Source: Saccharibacillus soli
Lineage (GTDB): Bacteria; Bacillota; Bacilli; Paenibacillales; Paenibacillaceae
Direction of reading: 5' to 3'
Length of the DNA: 64,000 nucleotides
NCBI GenBank assembly: GCA_002189105.1
Contig: NIOB01000002.1
Location: forward strand, 434,001-498,000
In this document: positions 10,401 through 16,652 of the stretch, piece by piece
How the letters are laid out: each line of letters begins with the position of its first letter
Numbering within the stretch: the first letter of the stretch is position 1
Notes under the pieces: generated by a model
Told to the model about the DNA's origin: nothing
The model's database searches: none
What the model saw: only the letters and a program-made list of their open reading frames with translations
Made by a program: the position numbers and the translations under genes

Positions 10401-12596
10401 ACGCGCGGCGGAGTGACCAGCAGCAAGACGACTCAGACGTATACGCAGGAGTCCAGCACCATTGCAGCACCAACAGCCGACAAGATCACGGTTGTAAACA
10501 ATCCGGGACCTGCCGACAGCGTGACAGTAGAGGACGTACAGCCGGGTGATCTTGTGATCGTCTATGCGGCGGATGGAACAACGGTACTGGGTCAGGAGTC
10601 GGTTCCTGCCAACAGCACAGGCAGCCTCACGATTGGCGTTACGCTGCCTGACGGAAGCGGAAACGTCCAGATAGGTATCGTTCGCGGAACACAGACGAGC
10701 GGCAAGACTACCCAGTCTTATGAAGCGGAAGCTACTGCGGTGACCGCGCCTAAGGCAGAAGAGATTACGATTCAAAATAATGCCGGCGCAGGTGACACCG
10801 TTCGGGTGGATAATCTGCTTGCAGGCGACATTGTTACCATCTACGCGGCGAACGGGACGACCGTATTGGGTCAACAGACCGCGACTACCAACGGTTCGGT
10901 CACGATCAACGTTGTTCTGGATACACCGGGCGGCGAACTTCGCGTCGTGGTGACTCGTGGCACCCTTCAGAGTGATCCGGTTACCCGGCCATATGACGCG
11001 GAAGCCAACAATGGCGGAGCACCGGTAGTGGCTCCAGAAGATGTCACGGTCAACAACAATCTGGGTTCGCAGGATACCGTCGTCGTCGATAATGTCCAAT
11101 CTGGTGACGTGGTAACGATCTATGCGGAGAACGGCACCACGATTCTCAATCGGGTAACCGCTACAGAAGACGGTACATTGACCATTCCGGTCACGCTGCC
11201 GGACGGCGAGACTTTGGTACGTGTGGGTCTGACGCGAGGCAATGTACAGAGTCAACCGATTGCTCAGAATTACAATTCGGAACCGGCTGCGCTGGCCGCA
11301 CCTGCTGCCACCAGTATCACGGTTACCAACAATACGGGCAGCTTTGACACGGTTGCTCTGACGGGACTTCAACCCGGCGACATCATCACGGTGTACGCGG
11401 CGAATGGCACAACCATTCTGGATCGGGTTACAGTCGGAGCTGATCCATCGACTTGGACAGTTCCGGTTACGCTCATCCCTTCGGGGGGAAGCGTTCAGGT
11501 CTCGATCACACGCGGGAATGTCGAGAGCGGCAAGACCCAGGTGGAGTATGGCGCCGAGAGCAGCGCGGTACCGGCTCCATCCGCTGCAAACATCCAGGTC
11601 GTTAATAATGAACCTGGAGCCAGCAGCGTGGTGATCTCCAATGTACAACCGGGTGATGTCGTAACCATCTATGCAGCAAATGGAACGACGATCATTGGTC
11701 GCGGACAGGTTGCGCCAGGGGAGACCAGCATCACGATCCCTGTCTCGCTTGACCAGGCGGGCGGTACCGTTCAGGTTATCGTAACGCGTGGAACTACCGA
11801 CAGCCCACTGACGTCGGTTAACTATCCGGCCAGCACGGGCGGAGGAACTCCGGGTACACCGGGCACACCGGGCACGCCAACCGACCCGGGAACTCCGGTA
11901 GGTCCGCTGACCGCAGGAAATCCAGTGACTCCGGCAACGAACAATCCCGTCACGCCTGAACTGGAGAATGAGGGCGAGGAGCTTGGGGATTCCGGTCGCA
12001 TTGTGACACTGACCAATCGCGGAGCACGTTCCTTCACCGACATCAAGGGATATTGGGCGCAGGAGGCCATTGAACGCCTTGCATCATTGGGGATTCTCGA
12101 TGGCAAACCGGATGGAAGCTATGGGCCACGTGAGACGTTATCCCGAGCGCAGTTTACGAAGATGGTCGCCATGCTGCTGGGAATCAATTCGCAGACGAAA
12201 CCGATCTTCACCGACGTTCCGGCAAACCGCTGGTATTCGGCTTCCATTCAGGGAGCATTTGAAGAAGGAATCGTCAAAGGTTATGTAGGCGGCAGCTTTG
12301 AACCGGATGAGCCGGTCAGCCGCGAAGAAATGGCCAAGATTCTGATGGATACCATGCTGTGGCTGAATCCGGATGTGTTTACGGAAGATCCGGACTACAC
12401 GTCCGCACAGGCTTTCCGTGATTATGGACGGGTTGGCAATTGGGCGAAGGAACCGGTCAGTCGGATGCTGGAAGAAGGCATCCTGCTGGGCAAGACCAAC
12501 GGAATTCTGGACCCTAAAGGCGATGCAACTCGCGCTGAAGCCGCTGCCGTACTGGTTCGACTGATCGAGAAGATGAGCGACAACTTCACGGAATAA
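1419..12596 (+). CDS. Giant SLH-anchored cell-surface protein with ~36 Ig-like repeats (3725 aa)
   Basis: Exported protein: positively charged N-terminus, hydrophobic segment and an A-L-A-A cleavage site near residue 37. Residues ~38-172 form a non-repeated N-terminal beta-rich domain. Residues ~173-3472 are about 36 tandem repeats (hand count) of ~85-100 residues with the pattern N-N-x-G-x-x-D-x-V-x-V, x-x-G-D-x-V-x-V-Y, a GG before the last strands, and Y-x-x-E at the end. A Gly/Pro/Thr linker (~3473-3535) leads to three SLH domains (~3537-3720; 'FTDIKGYWAQEAIERL', 'FTDVPANRWYSASI', 'FRDYGRVGNWAKEPV'), which in this family bind pyruvylated secondary wall polymer. A stalk or adhesin role is inference; no enzymatic domain is visible. 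ATG 1419 is preceded by GAGGGTG 11 nt upstream; ATG 1446 is an alternative. The gene is monocistronic and ends at a strong terminator. Confidence 0.9.
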   Translation: MQRRTQTRTMKSWFCGWMAVVLVVALFPFSPGRALAAGSLTVTMSNSSAVAGDKTDINVAYTNSAVLSLNLGALDFVLPAGITATTSDQINGVNLTPSQILDGGQRVRLSGLSLALLSTTTTLSLKQKTLPISGNYDFQAKAYGLNLTVISTTPLDVQNATLNINALTLPLASVSVTNNSGSSDTVSVSGVKTGDIIKIYNPDSSLKTQLTAQSDGTLTVPLTLTPAGGTIGVSQTRGGIESAKLSVAYLAEVVPPILLTSVNVNNASGSSDTVTVNNLSAGDSFRIYTTLTGNVPVLTSGTVASGQTSVSATTALTPLGGTLYVSRVRNGLESTRTVVPYAAEVVAPLTSNLVAIDNVTGNADQIKVTGLTQDDIVRVYATDGTLLQTLTADSLGTAQGTVELKPGGGTVNLTLVRNGVESLALPVVYLTETVEALLTSNITITNSSNDNDTISVKGLQNGDRIRLQIGTATPVTSDPASGGVVNIPAVLLPEGGSITLSILRNTIEGPSLTLVYNPEQVDAPSASQLTATNASGSSDTVAVTGLQANDVAIVYDAASGGTELGRAAVGSSATSVTVPVTLKPGGGTAYVAILRHTVTSARTAVVYNAETVAAPAVDTVTVANNPFAADTVTVSGLQVDDAINVYSADGSTKLGTALAISSGGVYSASLGSLNLTPGGGNIRVSIVRNTIESAKTSVPYDSEVVPAPAPTSIAVTNNTGSSDQVTVGGLQAGDKVRLYRSGSANVDQDAAASGGGYGASFSTTLTPTGGTLGISIIRNTIESPVTSVSYAAEIANFTGSVSVINAEGDVDEFILTNMTPGTTVNVYAGENGTGEVLAANGLVNAQGRYELQTKLAPEGSTLSFSFTAPGFGLNGPNNVAYGPEPVSAPVAANVTPVNNTGDGDTVTVTGLWDGDQVRIYLVQNGTTGSTPIGTGTANSSGSTGEINLTSPLVPSGGILAATVTRSSRVSPETRVAYASEVVDPPQMTDIAIVNETGTADDTVTVSGLTVGDTIILNSYAADGTTRIDTATPAAATGSTLETKLKLAPAGGSVTASITRNTITSATTRVNYGAEVVPPPQAADIIITNETGSTEDEVNVKNVLSDDYVWVISYDASGTEIERKQLKASGTSASGSLKLSAAGGYVIASILRYSDSAGEGGVSSTATRVSYNAEIVEAPAANTINVTNNTGDGDKVTVNSLQTGDEVIVYNAEGTQQLGTAPAVNGTATIDVTLIPTGGSVRVSIVRNTIESPTVQVPYLSETVPAPDASDVTVVNASGIDADTVTIAGLQPGDRVTVTEGGTSRTETVSSGSSIQMAFPLTAAGGILQVSITRSDVSSQPVNVPYGPETIPAPSASNITVSNVSNTGGALDQVTVNGVTANDIVHVYNSANVEIGVQTATASTVVVDIPGNLNTEGGSLYVAIERSGLLSASVAVTYSEEEVESLDPLSVSAENTVGVSDSLTIAAGGLNSGESVRVYRTNGELAGEQNYSSGATTVALEIAPNGETFSLVRVRSGIESSPITYTAPAETVPTVAAGSLSAVNNTGTRDTVTVTVPAGDVQTGDAYLVYDANMTLLGRSSTQVNGVFTISVTLQPAGGSVQVALERRGVVGPTTEVTYDAESAAPSAGPSVNDITVTNGQGIEDPVVVDNVMEGDTVVVYNVNGGELNRTSATADGSVTVLVGLADANPGSVQVSIIRGGSESTKTVKTYAAYDSTLPAVPTAAQVDIVRSADPDAEDVVTVTRLEEEDLVTFYDDDSVDIGTAQADGTGTAVLRTLRLKSYASTLKLTVQRNGATSGPLAVSYPADTSSAAPPAAANISVDNAAGMSNDRVTVNGVQVGDRVRVYTGNGATLLGEVSASGTTAVVPVRLGAAAGTVRVSIVRSGVESTGTLKPYAAEPVVTPAPSAEDATVNNAPGTASDSVTLLGVQPGDVVKIYTAGSTAELGERTSTGTSVTVPVALVSSGGTIEMTVTRGGYESERTSVSYGAETLPVPAAPAADTITANNEPGTNADTVVVTNVTAGDLVRVYEGNGTTPIGEATATGTSVTIPVALDPAGGSVTVTIQGNAAAESLRSPAVTYEAEESTPAPSTDNISVTNGAGINFDKVVVVNDVQAGDIVRVYAGANGTELLGQQQATGTTVTIPVELDASGGSVRVTIEREGSVSLPSTPVTYPPEVQTPDAPTAAQVTVTNNAGPSDQVEVRSVETGDIVRVYTADGNTLLGQHTATGTSAIVSVSLGASAGSVTVSIERGTKQGDKSDPIPYAAEPAPQGPNPPTASAVTVTNNVGAADTVEVRSVQAGDIVRVYAENGTTRLGQHTAAGTSATVSVTLETSAGNIRVSIERGGIEGEQSALLPYLAEPTPQPASPPAVSDVTVTNNIGTTSDTVEVRSVQPGDIIRIYSSADGSLLGQHTAEGTTTVVPVALGAAQGQLTVSIQRGEAAEGSQSDPIPYTAEPTPQAPEAPDAQDMSATNNEGSGDTVQFTNVDALEVGDVIRVYDSNGQNVLGQATYDGSGVGFTVPVTLTVAAGSVTVSITRGDLESSKTPLPYDAETVTLDANDLTTTIYSDGSGIVVVRGVLDGDILTLTNGAGTLATVTAQADGSLTIEVPSGFDAAAGGTYEAVRTRGGVSSQPVTITYAALPAGTIDPPQLSQISVDRTGSNEGNVVVTGLQENDVVTVTDENGQTNPVTVDASGTVSIPVSLSPNGGAISLYVSNASGTSETVTVAYGAVPASAPTAPGDASIIVANNAGASDTVTVNNVEPGDTVVIYDSTGSTIIGQAVASAGSVQISVSLDSAGGEIQVGIKRGQLSSPSNTVKLYDAEQGASSVSPPAQAAIEVNNNPGPGDTVVVQNVQPGDVVRVYAPNSSTIIGQQEQTASSAGPVTVNVTLETGAGNVDVTLTRGSAESTKTNQTYTSEPTTIAGPAQADISVENNPGAADTVTVKNVQAGDLVIVYAADGTTVLGQELVPNPSSGSITIDVTLVPAGGGLSVAITRGGVTSSKTTQTYTQESSTIAAPTADKITVVNNPGPADSVTVEDVQPGDLVIVYAADGTTVLGQESVPANSTGSLTIGVTLPDGSGNVQIGIVRGTQTSGKTTQSYEAEATAVTAPKAEEITIQNNAGAGDTVRVDNLLAGDIVTIYAANGTTVLGQQTATTNGSVTINVVLDTPGGELRVVVTRGTLQSDPVTRPYDAEANNGGAPVVAPEDVTVNNNLGSQDTVVVDNVQSGDVVTIYAENGTTILNRVTATEDGTLTIPVTLPDGETLVRVGLTRGNVQSQPIAQNYNSEPAALAAPAATSITVTNNTGSFDTVALTGLQPGDIITVYAANGTTILDRVTVGADPSTWTVPVTLIPSGGSVQVSITRGNVESGKTQVEYGAESSAVPAPSAANIQVVNNEPGASSVVISNVQPGDVVTIYAANGTTIIGRGQVAPGETSITIPVSLDQAGGTVQVIVTRGTTDSPLTSVNYPASTGGGTPGTPGTPGTPTDPGTPVGPLTAGNPVTPATNNPVTPELENEGEELGDSGRIVTLTNRGARSFTDIKGYWAQEAIERLASLGILDGKPDGSYGPRETLSRAQFTKMVAMLLGINSQTKPIFTDVPANRWYSASIQGAFEEGIVKGYVGGSFEPDEPVSREEMAKILMDTMLWLNPDVFTEDPDYTSAQAFRDYGRVGNWAKEPVSRMLEEGILLGKTNGILDPKGDATRAEAAAVLVRLIEKMSDNFTE
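1935..11835 (+). repeat. ~36 tandem, diverged Ig-like protein repeats within the giant gene
   Basis: Each unit is ~270-300 bp and encodes one beta-sandwich-like repeat. The penultimate-strand signature changes along the array: 'RNTIES' is common in units 4-12, 'RSG(V/L)' around 14-20, 'ERG' around 22-25, and 'TRG' in 26-36. The C-terminal units also share 'VYAA(D/N)GTT'. DNA identity between units is visibly modest, so this is an old array, not a freshly amplified one. Confidence 0.85.
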
Positions 12597-12670
12597 GGCA
12601 GTTGGCAGACGTTCAAGCAATAGAGATGGATGCGCGGGTCCCCAGCAACCTGATCCGCCATCTGGCTGCT

Positions 12671-12702
12671 GGAATCGGTAGAGGAGAAGTTCTACCGATT
12701 CC
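12671..12702. repeat. Perfect 12-bp inverted repeat without T-tract
   Basis: GGAATCGGTAGA (12671-12682) and TCTACCGATTCC (12691-12702) are perfect inverted repeats with an 8-nt loop, lying just before the strong terminator. It would extend the 3' structure of the giant transcript. Function unknown. Confidence 0.5.
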
Positions 12703-12710
12703 CATCATAA

Positions 12711-12750
12711 AGACCCCCGGACTCCGAATCGGAGTCCGGGGGTCTTTTTT
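12711..12750 (+). terminator. Strong terminator of the giant surface-protein gene
   Basis: AGACCCCCGGACTCC (from 12711) pairs with GGAGTCCGGGGGTCT (to 12745) around a tiny A/T loop, followed by TTTTTATTTTT. Convergent gene cidB ends at 12770, so it may act in both directions. Confidence 0.9.
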
Positions 12751-12769
12751 ATTTTTAGATCAACTTCCC

Positions 12770-13453
12770 TTATCCCAAAAATCCAAGCAGGATCGGAGCG
12801 ACAGCCAGTGTGAACAGCGCAGCCAGGATCATGGAGATGCTGGAGATGGTACCGGTGAGCGCGTTTAGCTCGAAAGCTTTGGAAGTGCCCGTTCCATGGG
12901 CGCTTGTTCCAAACAGTACGCCGCGTGCGATGTCGCCCTCAATCCGAAGCAGCTTCACGACCGAAGGACCCATCATGGCGCCAAGCAGACCTGTCATGAT
13001 GACGAACACGGCAGTGATGGTCGGCACGCCGCCGATCATCTGGGAGACATTCATGGCGATTGGGGTCGTCACGGAGCGCGGCACCAGGCTGTGAGCCAGT
13101 TCCCCGTCCAAGTGCATCATTCGCGCCAGCAGAGCGGAAGAAGACATGGCCATCAATGAGCCAAACAGAACGCTGGCAATAATCTCGCCGGCATGTTTTT
13201 TGAGCGTCTGAAGATTCTTGTACAGCGGCACGGCGAAGGCGACGGTCGCAGGCTGAAGCAGCTTGGACAACCAGACGCCGCCTGCGTTGTAACTGGTATA
13301 AGAAGAGTGAGTCACCAGCAGCAGCAGCACCAGCAGAAGCGGGGTGACCAGCAGCGGTGAGAGATACACTCGGGGATATTTGCGATAGACCCATTTGGCG
13401 GCATAATAGATGACGAGAGTGGCAGTCAGGTAAGTCAGAGCTTGTCCAATCAT
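12770..13453 (-). CDS. cidB: CidB/LrgB-family membrane protein
   Basis: A 227-aa protein with about seven hydrophobic segments and the LrgB/CidB core signatures 'SLVPRSVTTPIAM' and 'GTSAHGTGTSKAFEL'. The family works with CidA/LrgA in murein hydrolase control and programmed lysis, and in some Bacillales as a pyruvate/acetate-related transporter. Its ATG overlaps the end of the upstream cidA-like gene by 4 bp (ATGA), so the two are translationally coupled. The divergent LysR gene at 14023 is the expected activator. Whether it is the Cid or the Lrg type cannot be decided from sequence alone; the LysR neighbour favours Cid. Confidence 0.88.
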   Translation of the reverse strand: MIGQALTYLTATLVIYYAAKWVYRKYPRVYLSPLLVTPLLLVLLLLVTHSSYTSYNAGGVWLSKLLQPATVAFAVPLYKNLQTLKKHAGEIIASVLFGSLMAMSSSALLARMMHLDGELAHSLVPRSVTTPIAMNVSQMIGGVPTITAVFVIMTGLLGAMMGPSVVKLLRIEGDIARGVLFGTSAHGTGTSKAFELNALTGTISSISMILAALFTLAVAPILLGFLG

Positions 13454-13821
13454 GACGGGTGGGCCTCCTTTTTCTTGGATAATGCTCCAGCCAACAGGCC
13501 TGAGCTAATCATAACGATCAGCGTGCTGAGGACAACTACGGCAAAGATGCGAATGCCGTCCTGCTCCAGCAGCGGAATATAGTTCATCACGCCAACAGCG
13601 GCGGGGATAAAGAACAGCAGCAGTTCGGCCAGCAGCCACGCTGCACCCAGCTCGATCCACTCCAGCTTAACGATCCGAAACTGAAGGAGCAGGAAGAGCA
13701 CGAAGATGCCAAGGATGCTGCCGGGGATGGGCAGATGGGTCCAGACCACCAAGCGATTCATCAGCTCGGAGAAGCCCATCAGTGCCGCAACTTGGACAGC
13801 GGCGAGCAGCACTTTTTTCAT
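13450..13821 (-). CDS. cidA: CidA/LrgA-family holin-like protein
   Basis: A 123-aa protein with four predicted membrane segments, a charged C-terminus (KKKE) and the family signatures 'PIPGSILGIF' and 'FFIPAAVGVMNY'. CidA-type proteins resemble phage holins and modulate murein hydrolase export. AAAGGAAG lies 7 nt before the ATG on the minus strand. It is the first gene of a two-gene operon with cidB and is divergent from a LysR regulator across a 201-bp control region. Confidence 0.88.
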   Translation of the reverse strand: MKKVLLAAVQVAALMGFSELMNRLVVWTHLPIPGSILGIFVLFLLLQFRIVKLEWIELGAAWLLAELLLFFIPAAVGVMNYIPLLEQDGIRIFAVVVLSTLIVMISSGLLAGALSKKKEAHPS

Positions 13822-13897
13822 GAGGTGTCTTCCTTTCCTGTAGCCATGTAAGAGTGTAAGAATGAATAATGAAACGTTCTGTTATTTATTCTCCATG

Positions 13898-13958
13898 ATG
13901 AAAATTTTACAACTATTCTTTTCATGAGTAAAATGAATAAAAAGAATGAAAATCATTC
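13898..13958. promoter_or_regulatory. Dyads in the cidA/cidR divergent control region
   Basis: ATGAAAA (13898-13904) and TTTTCAT (13919-13925) form an inverted repeat spaced 14 bp, the size expected of a LysR-type site. GAATGA/TCATTC (13944-13949, 13953-13958) forms a second, tighter dyad. Both lie in AT-rich DNA between the divergent starts. Assignment to the LysR protein is inference. Confidence 0.45.
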
Positions 13959-14022
13959 CTTTTGGTTATGATAATTGGACACGTGAATCCTCAACTTTGG
14001 AAGCAGGATTGGAGAGAACAAG

Positions 14023-14916
14023 ATGGATATTCGGCACTTGTCTTATTTTTTGGAGACGGCTCGTCTAAAAAGTTTCACCCGTGCTGCCGAATCCCTGTAC
14101 CTCAGCCAACCGGCAATCAGCAAGGCCATTCGACAGCTTGAAACGGAGCTTGGCGTCACGCTGTTTGATCGAATCGGCAAAAAGATCGAATTAACGGATG
14201 CCGGGCGTGTGGTCATGGAGCAGGCGCAGGCGATCACGCAGTCCTTCTCCAGTCTGTCGGCGCAGCTGAGTGACCTGACCGAGCTAAAACGCGGGCAGAT
14301 CCGAATCGGTCTGCCGCCGATGGTCGGATCAAGCTTTTTTCCCAAAGTCATTGGAGCGTTCCACAATCAGTATCCCGACGTGACGCTGCAAGTCTTCGAG
14401 GACGGCGCCAAAAAAGTCGAATCCGACGTTGCGGAAGGGCTGCTGGATATTGGCGTGGTGGTGCTGCCGCTTTCCTTCGATGTATTCGATTCGTTCCAAT
14501 TCGCAGAGGAGCGGCTGAACCTGATCGTGCCCGCTTCCCATGCCTTGGCGGGTGCCTCCAGTGCGAAACTAACCGAGCTGGCGCAGGAGAACTTTGTCTT
14601 TTTCCGGGAAGACTTTACCCTGCATGATCGCATCATTAACGAGTGCCTACAGGCCGGTTTCCAGCCTCGAATTGTCTATGAGAGTTCGCAGTGGGATCTC
14701 ATTAGCGAGATGGTAGCGGCCGGCCTGGGCGTGGCGCTGCTGCCCGAGACCATCTCCCGACAGGCTTCCGGCAAAGCGGTGTCCATCGTTCCCATGGAGG
14801 AACCGGCGATCTGGTGGAGGCTGGGCGTGATCTGGCATAAGGAGCGTTATCAATCGTACGCAGCACGCGAATGGATTACGTTTACTCGGGAGTGGCTGGG
14901 CGGGACGCCAGTGTGA
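14023..14916 (+). CDS. cidR: LysR-family regulator, CidR-like
   Basis: A 297-aa LysR protein. The winged HTH is at residues ~1-60 ('MDIRHLSYFLETARLKSFTR', 'LSQPAISKAIRQLE', 'LFDR') and is followed by a two-lobed substrate-binding-like domain. GGAGAG lies 8 nt before the ATG. Divergence from cidAB matches the B. subtilis ywbI-ywbHG and S. aureus cidR-cidABC arrangement, where the regulator activates the operon in response to acetate or pyruvate metabolism. The effector here is inferred from that context only. Confidence 0.85.
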   Translation: MDIRHLSYFLETARLKSFTRAAESLYLSQPAISKAIRQLETELGVTLFDRIGKKIELTDAGRVVMEQAQAITQSFSSLSAQLSDLTELKRGQIRIGLPPMVGSSFFPKVIGAFHNQYPDVTLQVFEDGAKKVESDVAEGLLDIGVVVLPLSFDVFDSFQFAEERLNLIVPASHALAGASSAKLTELAQENFVFFREDFTLHDRIINECLQAGFQPRIVYESSQWDLISEMVAAGLGVALLPETISRQASGKAVSIVPMEEPAIWWRLGVIWHKERYQSYAAREWITFTREWLGGTPV

Positions 14917-14937
14917 GCGACCTCACCCCCTTTTTTT
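14913..14937 (+). terminator. Weak terminator overlapping the cidR stop codon
   Basis: GTGAG (14913-14917, containing the TGA stop) pairs with CTCAC (14922-14926), followed by CCCC and seven T. The stem is short, so read-through into the MATE leader is possible. Confidence 0.4.
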
Positions 14938-15065
14938 CATCAATCCGGTTATTTTGGTTAAGACGGGTCAGGAAGCACGGCTCTAAGCGGGTTGAAAAGG
15001 ATTGCGGATCGTCCATTCTTGGAGACTTGGTTCCCGGGAACAGGGTGTCCGATGGGGGGAAGCTG

Positions 15066-15116
15066 ATGAACAATCATACAAACGGATCTCTTCTTGCGGA
15101 GATCGCTCATGCTTGA
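15066..15116 (+). CDS. Possible 16-codon leader peptide overlapping the MATE start
   Basis: ATG at 15066 follows a very strong Shine-Dalgarno stretch (GGGGGGA, 15054-15060) at good spacing. It encodes MNNHTNGSLLAEIAHA and stops at TGA 15114-15116. The stop overlaps the MATE start (ATG 15109) by 8 nt in another frame. The coding stretch runs through a hairpin (15085-15104) that covers the MATE ribosome binding site. The layout resembles leader peptides of translationally attenuated resistance genes. There is no homology support for the peptide itself. Confidence 0.4.
   Translation: MNNHTNGSLLAEIAHA
15085..15104 (+). promoter_or_regulatory. Hairpin sequestering the MATE ribosome binding site
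   Basis: GATCTC (15085-15090) pairs with GAGATC (15099-15104). The 3' arm includes most of the GGAGA that serves the ATG at 15109. It lies inside the leader-peptide reading frame, so ribosomes on the leader would open it. Confidence 0.4.
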
Positions 15117-16452
15117 ACAGCGAATGGGGGTATCTCGAAGCGATCTGAGATTAATAGGAAGCATGGCCTTTCCATTAATGCTGACACAGCTGATCCAGGT
15201 AGCTTTTCAATTCGCGGATCAGGCCATCGTCGGCAAGCTGGGGGTCGCAGAGTTTGCCGCAGTCGGCGTAGCCGGATCATTCGTCTTTTTGATTACCGGG
15301 ACGTTGGGGATATTATGCGCAGCGTTTAATATCGTCGGTGGGCAATACTGGGGGCGGGAAGATCGGCAGGGTTTCGGTCAGGTCTTCAACGTGGTGATGA
15401 CGCTCTCCGTGGTCATAGGTCTGCTGTTTGAAGTTTTTATCCTGCTGGAAGGGCGTACTGTGCTGAGGCTCATATATGGCCTGGAACCGTCCGTGCTTGA
15501 ACCGGCAGGCCGGTATTTGGATATTAACGCGCTCACCTTAGGGATTAATCTGGTACTCTTCAACTTCTCGACGTACTTCAAGAATATCAAAAAAGCTCAT
15601 CTTTTGATCTACAGTTTGTCTGCGGCGAGTGCCGTAAACGTAGTCATGGATTATGTTCTGGTGTTTGGCAAGTTCGGGTTTCCGCGCTTGGGTATCGAGG
15701 GAGCCGCATGGGGTTCGGTCATTGGATATATGGTGAGCATTTTGATTAGCGTGATGATGTTCCGCAAGTATCGAGTATTCAGATTCCGGTTCATGTTAGC
15801 GAAAAACACGTTAAAAAGTTTGTTCCGTCTGTATATTCCGCTGGCTCTGCAGGATCTCGTCGAATATACCTTGTTTGCCATCGCGTTAACGGCGTTCGTC
15901 GCAAGGCTGGATGTGCAGCTGCTTGCCGCTTATACGGTTCTGACGACCCTCATGGAACTGTTCATGATCCCGATGTATGGATTCTCAGGAACCTGTATGA
16001 CACTGTCGGCTCAAGGGTTCGGGAAGAATCAGAGGGATGGATTTAAATATGCTTCCTTGTCTTGTCTCATGATGGGCATCGTTCTGACTCCGTTGGCACT
16101 GCTGATGATCTTTTTCGCGTCGCCATTTGCAGGTCTCATCACGGATAAGCCAGCCGTCATTTCCATTATCCACCGCCTCATGCCGCTTGTGATTGTGACT
16201 GGACTGATTAACGGGCTGCAGATGATTTTTCGTGCGACGTTGCAGGCGGTGGATTCCGAAAAGTGGGTTCTTTATTATTCAACCCTCATCTATGGAATTT
16301 CGATTGTCGGGATTTATTTAAGTGTCACGCATTTCGCGCTTGCAGGATTGTACACTGGTCTTGGCCTCTGTTACGGCATGCTCTTGATCTCATATGTGGC
16401 CAAATTCCGAGTAAGACGTGCCCGTATACATGCCGCAATTCAATCGGCATAA
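15109..16452 (+). CDS. MATE-family multidrug/Na+ (H+) antiporter
   Basis: A 447-aa integral membrane protein with ~12 hydrophobic segments in two similar halves, as in MATE exporters ('ADQAIVGKLGVAEFAAVGVA' near the N-terminus, and 'GIEGAAWGSVIGY' mid-protein). The family exports cationic drugs or metabolites using an ion gradient. I chose ATG 15109 because CGGAGA (15097-15102) is correctly spaced. The longer TTG start at 15094 lacks a binding site. A possible translated leader peptide and hairpin precede it. It stands alone and ends at a terminator. The substrate cannot be read from the sequence. Confidence 0.88.
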   Translation: MLEQRMGVSRSDLRLIGSMAFPLMLTQLIQVAFQFADQAIVGKLGVAEFAAVGVAGSFVFLITGTLGILCAAFNIVGGQYWGREDRQGFGQVFNVVMTLSVVIGLLFEVFILLEGRTVLRLIYGLEPSVLEPAGRYLDINALTLGINLVLFNFSTYFKNIKKAHLLIYSLSAASAVNVVMDYVLVFGKFGFPRLGIEGAAWGSVIGYMVSILISVMMFRKYRVFRFRFMLAKNTLKSLFRLYIPLALQDLVEYTLFAIALTAFVARLDVQLLAAYTVLTTLMELFMIPMYGFSGTCMTLSAQGFGKNQRDGFKYASLSCLMMGIVLTPLALLMIFFASPFAGLITDKPAVISIIHRLMPLVIVTGLINGLQMIFRATLQAVDSEKWVLYYSTLIYGISIVGIYLSVTHFALAGLYTGLGLCYGMLLISYVAKFRVRRARIHAAIQSA

Positions 16453-16474
16453 CCAACCATCCAATTGGGCTGTT

Positions 16475-16502
16475 CCATCGAGCCTGAGGCGATGGTTTTT
16501 TC
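16475..16502 (+). terminator. Terminator of the MATE gene
   Basis: CCATC-GA-GCC (16475-16484) pairs with GGC-GATGG (16488-16495) with a 2-nt bulge, followed by TTTTTTCT. Confidence 0.75.
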
Positions 16503-16652
16503 TATTGGAAGTTGATGCAGCGGAGATTTGACTGTTGGGCGAAAACATTCGGCGGCTTTATCGATTCTTTAGATTTGCTTTCTACACTGGGAGTAATCAG
16601 ACAAGGCCAGGCGCAAGCAGCGTCTGAGTCGCGGAAAGCGAGGAACATGAAC

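Noticed and set aside
9429-11648. 739-codon open frame on the minus strand opposite the repeat array
   Set aside because: It mirrors the periodic codon use of the repeats, lacks a credible start, shows no protein features and runs antisense to a clear gene.
14917-15065. Riboswitch (guanidine, yybP-ykoY or similar) upstream of the MATE gene
   Set aside because: I could not find the conserved cores of these classes; the short leader peptide with hairpin explains the visible structure better.
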